Assembly: GCF_017581925.1 (NCBI RefSeq)
Contig: NZ_JAGEVG010000005.1
Span: 62,001 to 126,000 of the forward strand
Direction: 5' to 3'
Length of the DNA stretch: 64,000 bases
Source: Gelidibacter pelagius
GTDB lineage: Bacteria; Bacteroidota; Bacteroidia; Flavobacteriales; Flavobacteriaceae
Made by a program: the position numbers and the translations under genes. Positions within the stretch are counted from its first letter, which is position 1. Each line of letters opens with the position of its first letter. The notes beneath the pieces were generated by a model. It searched no databases. It worked only from the letters and a program-made list of their open reading frames with translations, and was not told the DNA's origin. Positions 54,570-61,765 of the stretch are shown here, piece after piece.

Positions 54570-55363
54570 TATTTAGATTTTGAATTAGAAAATAACCAAG
54601 GGATCAGTTCGGGTTCAGCAAACGCCGAATCCCAACTGTTGTGATTGTCTTTGGCGAAAAGCGAAAAATTGGGCTTTCCTCCATATTTTAAAATACCGGA
54701 AACCATGTCCACAGATTCTTGCGGACCGACCACATCATCATTGGCTCCGTGGAAAATCCACATTGGGACGGTTTTAGCATAAGCTTCTGTAGCGTCAGGG
54801 TTTCCTGCACCACAGATGGCGAAGGCTGCCGCAAATACTTCAGGTTTTCTGTATAGGATTTCGAAGGTACCCATGCCGCCCATCGAGAGACCGCCAACAT
54901 ATACCTGGTCTTTTTTGACATAGGGTTTTGTGAGCATTTTATCCATTAATTGCATCACCAGACTCATGGATTTGGTGGGAGCGCTGTCCACTGGGAAACT
55001 TAACGAAAGTGGTCTTGTACTCCTATCGACTGTTACATTCGCCCAATAATCGTTTTGCGGACATTGTGGAAAGATGACAATCGCAGGAAAAGAATCCCTC
55101 ATTTTATAAAACAATTCACTGCCATGCGTTAATTGTCTGGTGTTATCACTGCCTCTTTCACCAGCCCCGTGAAGAAACAGCGCCACCGGAAATTGATTGG
55201 GTGACTCAAAACTTTTCGGCATTAACACCCGATAGTTTAAGGTGTCATTTCCAGAAACAAATTGTTCTTCAATATAATAATCTTCATGTTGCGCAGATAT
55301 CTTTAAAGGGTTTAAAAGAAGCACCGTAATTATAAAAATTATATTTTTAATATTTAAGCTCAT
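54569..55363 (-). CDS. Secreted alpha/beta-hydrolase (CE1/phospholipase-like esterase)
   Basis: A 264-residue secreted protein with a signal peptide (ending KISAQH). It has HGAGERGSDN at the oxyanion region, nucleophile elbow GLSMG with S160 in VGGLSMGGMGTFE, an acid in HGANDDVV and a His in NHNSWD. This is the CE1/dienelactone-hydrolase/peptidase S9-like type, commonly linked with PULs as acyl or aroyl esterases. It is translationally coupled (TAATG) to the GH3 downstream and follows the second GH144-like gene by 46 bases. Removal of an ester group from the imported glucan is possible, but a role in beta-1,2-glucan use is not established. Confidence 0.85.
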   Translation of the reverse strand: MSLNIKNIIFIITVLLLNPLKISAQHEDYYIEEQFVSGNDTLNYRVLMPKSFESPNQFPVALFLHGAGERGSDNTRQLTHGSELFYKMRDSFPAIVIFPQCPQNDYWANVTVDRSTRPLSLSFPVDSAPTKSMSLVMQLMDKMLTKPYVKKDQVYVGGLSMGGMGTFEILYRKPEVFAAAFAICGAGNPDATEAYAKTVPMWIFHGANDDVVGPQESVDMVSGILKYGGKPNFSLFAKDNHNSWDSAFAEPELIPWLFSNSKSK

Positions 55364-55409
55364 ATATGTTATGGTTTAAGACTTTCAAAAAAGTTAAACA
55401 TCTTAGTTG

Positions 55410-56777
55410 TTAATAGGTGAATCCAAGTTTATCAAGTCCGTTTTTCACATCGTCATTCTGCATAAATAGATTCCAAAGTAAACCTGTTCTATGATTTTCA
55501 ATCATGATGATCTGTGGACCTTGATCAATGGCCAAATAAGCTTCAGCAACCCAAAAATCATATTCCGGGCTAAAGGCATCGTAAAATCCAGCCTTTCCTA
55601 GTAATTTGTTCTTTTTCTGATAAAAATAATGCATGGCACGCAAGGATTCCGTAGGCGTATAAGCGATCGAGCTAATGGCAGCCGTGGGTGAAATAACACC
55701 TTTATCGTTAACCGGACTGTGTGCTGCATAGCCTAAAGATCCATCTGTGTTTCTCGAATAACTTGCCGATAAGCCCCAACAATCCTTTCCATATCCTTCA
55801 AAATTTTGCGGATTTTGAACCGCATATTGATAATTGATTTTTGCGTGATTGGTCACCACATCTTTATAATTGGCATATTGGTCCGCTAAATTCATCGGGT
55901 TCAAACCCAAAAATGAATAATGGCTAAAGAACATCGGACCTCCAAATTGCGGTGAACCCGCATGTTTTAGAACCAATGGCAATCCATATTGCACATTAGA
56001 AGACACCATTGTGCCATTACCTGCCCAACCTTGTGTATAAACATCAGGAGAAATGGAGTAATCAGGTGAGGCTGCGGCCAACACATAAGTAATCAAGCTT
56101 TCATTATAACCCTGAATTTTTAAATTCATGGAAAAATCGTAATTGGGGCTCCAATGCCAGTATAATACGTTTTCATTTTTTGTGTACCAATCCCATTCGA
56201 CACCTTTCCAAAGTACATCTGCTTTGTTGGCCAATTCCACCTCTGCTGGAGAGCCGTTTTTAAAATACTCTTTGATGCAGATCAGACCTTGAACCACAAA
56301 AGAAGTTTCAACCAAATCGCCCCCGTTGTCCTGGTTGCTAAATGGGATCACGCTGCCATTGTTTCCGTTGATCCAGTGTGACCATGCGCCGTGAAAACGG
56401 TCAGCGTTTTCTAAAAATGTCAAAAGTGTTTGTAATCTTGTCACGGCTTCAGCTCTTGTCACATAGCCTCTTTCAATACCTACTATAATCGCCATCAAGC
56501 CAAAGCCAGTTCCTCCTGAAGTGACCACATGTTGATCTTGCGAAGGATTACTTGGAATATAACGTTCTTTTGCCGCCTTAGAATTGGGCTCTGCAAAATC
56601 CCAAAAGTATTTGAAGGTTTCGCGTTGCACCAAATCCATCATTTCCACATCAGTCAATGGATCAATGAGCACTGGGCCATCATCAACAGGATCTGGATTA
56701 AAAGGCTCAGATGGCGTGCTTTTGGAACAGGCCAAGGTTATCAATGCAATAAAGAGTAAGCCGTATATTTTTTTCAT
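55410..56777 (-). CDS. GH144-like endo-beta-1,2-glucanase family lipoprotein (paralogue B)
   Basis: A 455-residue lipoprotein of the 'glucoamylase-like' (Glycoamylase) family, to which GH144 endo-beta-1,2-glucanases belong. I place the start at ATG 56777, giving MKKIYGLLFIALITLACSK with lipobox C17. An upstream ATG at 56846 would add 23 residues that overlap the neighbouring gene and have no signal-peptide character. Conserved family blocks are TFKYFWDFAEPNS, SGGTGFGLMA, DRFHGAWSHWING, DNGGDLVETSFVVQG and YWHWSPNYDF. It is a tandem paralogue of the gene upstream (16 bases apart). Endo-cleavage of beta-1,2-glucan is the characterised family activity; it is inferred here. Confidence 0.85.
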   Translation of the reverse strand: MKKIYGLLFIALITLACSKSTPSEPFNPDPVDDGPVLIDPLTDVEMMDLVQRETFKYFWDFAEPNSKAAKERYIPSNPSQDQHVVTSGGTGFGLMAIIVGIERGYVTRAEAVTRLQTLLTFLENADRFHGAWSHWINGNNGSVIPFSNQDNGGDLVETSFVVQGLICIKEYFKNGSPAEVELANKADVLWKGVEWDWYTKNENVLYWHWSPNYDFSMNLKIQGYNESLITYVLAAASPDYSISPDVYTQGWAGNGTMVSSNVQYGLPLVLKHAGSPQFGGPMFFSHYSFLGLNPMNLADQYANYKDVVTNHAKINYQYAVQNPQNFEGYGKDCWGLSASYSRNTDGSLGYAAHSPVNDKGVISPTAAISSIAYTPTESLRAMHYFYQKKNKLLGKAGFYDAFSPEYDFWVAEAYLAIDQGPQIIMIENHRTGLLWNLFMQNDDVKNGLDKLGFTY

Positions 56778-56793
56778 GAAATCGTAGTTTATT

Positions 56794-58161
56794 TTATTTT
56801 TTATAGGTGAATCCGAGTTTATCCAATCCACGTTGCACATCTTCATTTTGCATAAACAAATCCCAGAGCATTCCTGATCGATAATTTTCGATCATTATGG
56901 GAATCGGCCCTTGATCAATGGCCAAATAGCGCTGAACCGACCAATTTTCATCGAAACTAAAGGCATCATAAGGTCCGTATTTACCGATAAGGGAATCTTG
57001 TTTTTCATATAGATAATGCAGCATTTTTACACTCTCCTCAGGGGTATATGGGATCGAGGCTAAGGCTGCGGTAGGTGAAATAACACCAACATCGTTTCCT
57101 GGTCGATGTGCTTTATAACCACTTACTGAGTAACTGGAAGACAAACCCCATAAACTATCGCCATAGCCTTTAAAGCCTTTTGGATTTTCGACGGCATAAG
57201 CATGGTGAATTTTAGCTTGGTTTTGGACCAGTTTCCAATAATCTGCATATTGATCTTTAAGCTCTTTTGGATTTAAGCCCAAATAGGAATAATGTCCCCA
57301 AAACATCGGTCCTATATCTGCATCAGCATTTTCATAATAGTTGAGAACTAATGGAATACCATACAAAGAATCCTTAGAAACAATGTTGCCATTCAAAGAC
57401 CAACCCTGGTCATAAACTTCTTTAGAAATTGAATGCGTCGGTGAGGCTGCTGCGAGCACATACATGACCAAACATTCATTATAGCCACCAATAGGGAAAT
57501 TCATGTCCCATTCATAATTCGGTGACCAATGCCAATACAAAACGTTTTCGCCTTTAGTGTACCAGTCCCATTCTACTTCTCTCCATAGTTGGTCAATTTT
57601 ATGGGCGAGTTCTTTTTCTTTAATGTTACCATCTTTAAAATATTCTTTAACGGTCAACATGCCTTGAATCAAAAATGCCGTTTCTACCAAGTCACCACCA
57701 TTATCTTTTTTACTGAACGGCACCACTTTTCCAGTTTCGCCATTGAGCCAATGTGGCCACGCGCCGTGGAAACGATCGGCTTTCTCGAGAAAATCTACCA
57801 TTTTGATAAATCTGTCAACAGCCTCCTCTCTTGAAATATAGCCGTTTTTAATCCCCACCAAAAGCACCATAAATCCAAATCCAGAACCTCCTGTGGTCAC
57901 CGTGTTTTTGGGACTGGTAGGATAAACGCCATCGATATGGATGCGCTCTCTTGCCAAGCCGGAATTAGGCTCGGCACCTTCCCAAAAATAGTTGAAGGTT
58001 TGCTTTTGAAGGGTGTCCAACAATGGGTCATCAGCGAAAATTACAGCCGATTTGATTAAAGAAGCCCTATCATTTTGTTTTTTTCCGGAAGTATTGCAGC
58101 TCAAAAAAAGCACAATTAATGACATCCATAGTATAAAAAGTCTGGTAAAAGGTTTAAACAT
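56794..58161 (-). CDS. GH144-like endo-beta-1,2-glucanase family lipoprotein (paralogue A)
   Basis: A 455-residue lipoprotein (lipobox C22, LFLSC) with the same blocks as its neighbour: TFNYFWEGAEPNS, TGGSGFGFMV, DRFHGAWPHWLNG, DNGGDLVETAFLIQG and YWHWSPNYEWDM. The two proteins have the same length from their lipoprotein starts and clearly arose by duplication, but have diverged well at the protein level. The lipid anchor suggests surface or periplasmic location. It is preceded by a 301-base spacer with several hairpins, so it may be separately regulated from susC-susD-LamG upstream. Confidence 0.86.
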   Translation of the reverse strand: MFKPFTRLFILWMSLIVLFLSCNTSGKKQNDRASLIKSAVIFADDPLLDTLQKQTFNYFWEGAEPNSGLARERIHIDGVYPTSPKNTVTTGGSGFGFMVLLVGIKNGYISREEAVDRFIKMVDFLEKADRFHGAWPHWLNGETGKVVPFSKKDNGGDLVETAFLIQGMLTVKEYFKDGNIKEKELAHKIDQLWREVEWDWYTKGENVLYWHWSPNYEWDMNFPIGGYNECLVMYVLAAASPTHSISKEVYDQGWSLNGNIVSKDSLYGIPLVLNYYENADADIGPMFWGHYSYLGLNPKELKDQYADYWKLVQNQAKIHHAYAVENPKGFKGYGDSLWGLSSSYSVSGYKAHRPGNDVGVISPTAALASIPYTPEESVKMLHYLYEKQDSLIGKYGPYDAFSFDENWSVQRYLAIDQGPIPIMIENYRSGMLWDLFMQNEDVQRGLDKLGFTYKK

Positions 58162-58462
58162 AAAATGGTCAATTAAAAAATGGTCAATTAAAATGCTTAT
58201 AGGGACTTCTCAACAGGAGCACCCAATGCGTTTCGCTTTTTTGTTTTGCCTGCCTGTTGACAGACTGGAATTAGGATGCCGCTTACCTCGTGACTTTAAA
58301 GAGCGGGATTGGTTCAACCATCAAAACTCAATGCGCCTTCGGCTTTTGAGTTTTGGGTTTCACTAATAAATTTTAGCTGCACTCCGTTGCCAGAATGCAG
58401 CCAAAATGAAATTAGACTAACTCAATAAAAAATCTAAATCCCCGTCAAGGACGGATTGTTTA
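58162..58462. other. 301-base spacer with repeats and hairpins; no gene seen
   Basis: The spacer between the LamG lipoprotein and the GH144-like gene holds a direct repeat of aatggtcaatta (period 15, about 58164-58192) and an inverted repeat tcaacagg / cctgttga (58210-58217 with 58253-58260). It also has a perfect 10-bp hairpin caaaactcaa / ttgagttttg (58322-58331 with 58346-58355) and a small ccgtc-aag-gacgg hairpin near 58443-58455. A long plus-strand open frame here has no signal, no family match by eye and extends into the GH144-like gene in antisense; I do not call it. Confidence 0.6.
58322..58355. terminator. Hairpin upstream of the GH144-like genes
   Basis: A perfect ten-base stem (caaaactcaa / ttgagttttg) with a 14-base loop containing cttcgg lies between the LamG gene and the first GH144-like gene. 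It could attenuate transcription from the SusC/SusD/LamG block into the enzyme genes. A T-run on the minus strand is weak. Confidence 0.45.
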
Positions 58463-60187
58463 TTAGAACATTAGCGATTGGATTTCTGTTTGTGAAAGTG
58501 CTTTGTCAAAAATTCTCAATTCATCCATTACGCTTAGGTCAGATTTGTGGTTCCATCCTGTAAATCGAGGCGCACCCGACATCACAGAAAGGACATCACA
58601 ATCAGTCCAATCCACACCGGAAAATTCACCTTGTTTGACTACCTCTCCATTAACATACACTACACATTCTGTAGAAGAAATAGTAAAAGCCAAATGCACC
58701 CAACCATTATTTGCTGTAGGGTCTATGGTAGCTGCGGCGCCGCCATCAAACCAAACATCTGCATCTCCATTGCCCACATTAAGTTTAAAAATTTGGTTGG
58801 TGGCTCCACCTTCTCGGAAGAAACGGAATCCACTGGTTCGATCATTTTGAACATTAGGGAAATTGGCATTTTCTGTATCTGGAGGTCCTATTACCAAAAT
58901 ACCGGCACGATCTGGCGTTGCATTTATTTTATACCAAAATGCAGCACTGAATTGATTATTCAATAAACCAGTTGTCGGGAATGTTAAATAAGAATCCTCA
59001 GCCCCTTTGTAAGCGTTTGAGCCGGCATATCCTTCTCCTGCAAAACCAGGGGTTCCAACCATGGTAGCTTCAATATCTCTAACATTATCGGTATAACTTC
59101 CATTAAAGTTTACGTGCATTCTTTGGCTGCCTTGAGCTATCATGCTTGTAATTTCGCTTTGTGATAAGGTGGTGTCAAATAATCTTAACTCATCCATCAA
59201 ACTGGAATCAGACTTATGATTCCAATAACTGAAGGTTGGTCCACCAGCTCCAATTACCAATTGCGAGGCACCTGTCCAATCAATTGGAGCACTTAATGTG
59301 CCTGTATTGACTTCCATGCCGTTAAGATAGATTTTTGTTTCCGTAGCTGAAATTGTAAATGCCACATGCACCCAATCTCCAGCAGCTACATCAATTTCGC
59401 CACCATCATTCCAACTATCACCACTCCCCGTACCAACATTTAATTTAATACGCTGTTTTTCAGCGCCTCCTTCACGGAATAATCTAAGCCCTTGGTTACG
59501 ATCATCTGCATTGGCACCTATGGTTAAAATACCCGCACGATCTGGTAAAGGATTGACTTTATACCAAAATGCTCCACTAAAATTATCACCTAAAGCCAAA
59601 GCGCTGGTTGGAAAGGTCAAATAGTTATCAGTACCTGCCTTATACGAATTGGAGCCGGCATAAGCAGTTCCACCAAACCCCGGGCTTCCAACTTCTTCTG
59701 CGGCGATAACGCTTACAAGCTCCGTAAAGTCGCCATCAAACGGCATATAGAATTGCTCTCCTGCAAATATTGGTGTATACGGAGGCGATTTTGTAAAGTT
59801 AGATGTTGCGGTAGTCACATTCCCTGCTAAATCTGTTGCCGATACTGTCAGCACATGATCTCCTGTAGTAATATTGTCTTGCATAAATTCATAACTGGCA
59901 ATTCTATAATCTATAAAACTGTCATACGAAGCGATTTCAGCACCGTTCAACATCACGGAGATCGAACCGATTTCTATATCATCTTCAACTCTAAATTGAA
60001 CCATTGTGGAAGTGACCAGATCCGGAACCTGAATTTCAAGTCCGTTGGCCGGTCTCATAATGGTGACCATTGGTGCACCAGCATCCGGTCCTGGATCAAC
60101 TTGGGAAATTGGATCAATGCCTTCGTAACAGGACACCATTAAGAGCAAGGAGAATATTCCGAAAATTAGTCTGTTAATTTTTTTCAT
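58463..60187 (-). CDS. Surface lipoprotein with Ig-like and two LamG domains
   Basis: A 574-residue lipoprotein (lipobox C20, LLLMVSC). An Ig-like domain (about 42-133; GDHVLTVSATDLAGNVTTA) is followed by two LamG/concanavalin-like domains (about 140-350 and 355-574). Both share blocks such as YLTFPT, FSGAFWYKVN / FSAAFWYKIN, DRAGIL and WNHKSD...MDELRLFD. It follows susD by 28 bases, the usual place for a surface glycan-binding protein. LamG modules bind glycans, so this is probably the glycan-capture lipoprotein of the second PUL. No catalytic residues are expected. Confidence 0.87.
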   Translation of the reverse strand: MKKINRLIFGIFSLLLMVSCYEGIDPISQVDPGPDAGAPMVTIMRPANGLEIQVPDLVTSTMVQFRVEDDIEIGSISVMLNGAEIASYDSFIDYRIASYEFMQDNITTGDHVLTVSATDLAGNVTTATSNFTKSPPYTPIFAGEQFYMPFDGDFTELVSVIAAEEVGSPGFGGTAYAGSNSYKAGTDNYLTFPTSALALGDNFSGAFWYKVNPLPDRAGILTIGANADDRNQGLRLFREGGAEKQRIKLNVGTGSGDSWNDGGEIDVAAGDWVHVAFTISATETKIYLNGMEVNTGTLSAPIDWTGASQLVIGAGGPTFSYWNHKSDSSLMDELRLFDTTLSQSEITSMIAQGSQRMHVNFNGSYTDNVRDIEATMVGTPGFAGEGYAGSNAYKGAEDSYLTFPTTGLLNNQFSAAFWYKINATPDRAGILVIGPPDTENANFPNVQNDRTSGFRFFREGGATNQIFKLNVGNGDADVWFDGGAAATIDPTANNGWVHLAFTISSTECVVYVNGEVVKQGEFSGVDWTDCDVLSVMSGAPRFTGWNHKSDLSVMDELRIFDKALSQTEIQSLMF

Positions 60188-60215
60188 TTTTATATGATTT
60201 ATAAAGTGAATTATT

Positions 60216-61751
60216 TTATTCTACACCCAATGGCAATAAGTCCACCTGCGTTTGAGGATAAGGAAGTAGTGCCTTGTCTTCTGAAAATGTTCTACCATCG
60301 TAGCTCAACTCGGCATAATTTTTCAATCGTATCAGATCAAAATAACGGATGCCCCATTCCATGCCCAATTCAGCGAACTTTTCGTCCATAACATCAGCAT
60401 GGGTAACCCCGGTCAAGTCTCCAAGCCCCGCCCTGTTTCGTACCAAATTAACCGCTTGGTCTGCGGTCATTCCGTTACCATTGGCACCTTTTGTTAAGGC
60501 TTCTGCATACATCAATAAGATTTCCGCATAGCGAATGACAATCATATTTTTGCCTGAACCATAGCTATTACGTCCTTCTGTCAACTGCTGGGATGGTAAA
60601 TAGTGTTTTCCACTCGAAAATTTTGCTCTGTTAAAATCATTGATGACATCGCCATCTGGGGTGGTGTTTGAAATCCAAGAAGGTAATGTTGCATATGCTG
60701 CATCTAATTTAATTTCATCAATCCCTCTATTGGTAAAAAGTACACTGGTTTGCAAACGCACCTTTTCATTTCTATCTAACATGAACTTAATAAACTTAAA
60801 ACTCGGCTCATAAAATCCCCATCCTGAACTTGCTCCTGCTCGTGCTGGCGTCCAATTTTCAGGACCAAATGGTGCATACAAATGATTATTCACTGCTCCC
60901 GTTGCGGATCCATAATCTGAATATTGGAATTCAAATAAATTTTCGTTACTCAATTCACCTGGTTTCTTAAATAATTGGTAGAAATCATCGAACAACATGA
61001 ATTTATTAGAGTTGATTATGGCACCTGTGGCATTCGCCACTTCTTGGTAATTTTCAAGCTCTAAATTTGCCAAGGCTTTTACAGCAAGGGCCGTATACTT
61101 TGTAACACCCCCCGGAACGTCAGTTCGCTGGTTTGGTCGCATGTCTGGTAAATCAGGTATGGCTTCATCCATCAGATCAGATACATATTTCATGATCTCT
61201 GCTTTTGTAGCGACACCGTTTGCCAAATCATCCGTAACATCAGATTTGGTAATAATAAACACACTGCCCCATACACGAGCCATTTGAAGATGTGTCCATC
61301 CACTCAACACTTTGGTTTCCGCCATAAACTGATCGGCTCTTTCATAGGCACTTTCTGGTGCAAAATCCTTGTAGCTCTGCACAGTCTCTCTGGCGTTGTT
61401 AATGTCTAAAATATCACTGTACATATTGGTCCATAGGGAATTATACATCCAATAACCTTTATCATAATTGAACATATCCGTATCAGCGAACGGCTGTTGA
61501 TCACCCAAACCTCCGGCATTGACATCATCTCCCCTGACTCCCAACAAAAGTGGATCTTCCCACCCTCTCGAGTAGATTTGGGCATACGCACCGATCAATG
61601 GCATAATCATATCACTTGTTTTGGTATAATCTAAATCACCAGTTCCCAACTGGCCATCTTGTTCTTGGAGTTTGTCTTCACAGGATGTAAAGCACAAACC
61701 TGCAACTAGCACATAGACTAGTGGGTTTAATAGTTGTTTGAAATTCTTCAT
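60216..61751 (-). CDS. SusD-family outer-membrane lipoprotein (second PUL)
   Basis: A 511-residue lipoprotein starting at ATG 61751 (MKNFKQLLNPLVYVLVAGLCFTSC, lipobox C24). An ATG at 61760 adds three residues and cannot be excluded. SusD signatures are visible: WTHLQMARVWGSV, YTALAVKALANLELENYQEV, and RYAEILLMYAEALTKG near the C-terminus. The motif EKFAELGMEWGIRYFDLIRLKN is also present. It acts as the lid and binding partner of SusC for import of larger oligosaccharides. The susC stop lies 5-14 bases upstream, as expected for a coupled pair. Confidence 0.95.
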   Translation of the reverse strand: MKNFKQLLNPLVYVLVAGLCFTSCEDKLQEQDGQLGTGDLDYTKTSDMIMPLIGAYAQIYSRGWEDPLLLGVRGDDVNAGGLGDQQPFADTDMFNYDKGYWMYNSLWTNMYSDILDINNARETVQSYKDFAPESAYERADQFMAETKVLSGWTHLQMARVWGSVFIITKSDVTDDLANGVATKAEIMKYVSDLMDEAIPDLPDMRPNQRTDVPGGVTKYTALAVKALANLELENYQEVANATGAIINSNKFMLFDDFYQLFKKPGELSNENLFEFQYSDYGSATGAVNNHLYAPFGPENWTPARAGASSGWGFYEPSFKFIKFMLDRNEKVRLQTSVLFTNRGIDEIKLDAAYATLPSWISNTTPDGDVINDFNRAKFSSGKHYLPSQQLTEGRNSYGSGKNMIVIRYAEILLMYAEALTKGANGNGMTADQAVNLVRNRAGLGDLTGVTHADVMDEKFAELGMEWGIRYFDLIRLKNYAELSYDGRTFSEDKALLPYPQTQVDLLPLGVE

Positions 61752-61765
61752 ATCGTGCATATTTT

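Noticed and set aside
56778-56846. Longer GH144-like paralogue B from ATG 56846
   Set aside because: Would overlap the upstream gene by 53 bases and place a hydrophilic stretch before the lipoprotein signal; ATG 56777 starts a clean lipobox signal.
58013-58366. 117-codon plus-strand open frame across the spacer and the start of the GH144-like gene
   Set aside because: It overlaps a well-supported gene in antisense, has no signal, domain or start context, and most of it lies in hairpin-rich intergenic DNA.
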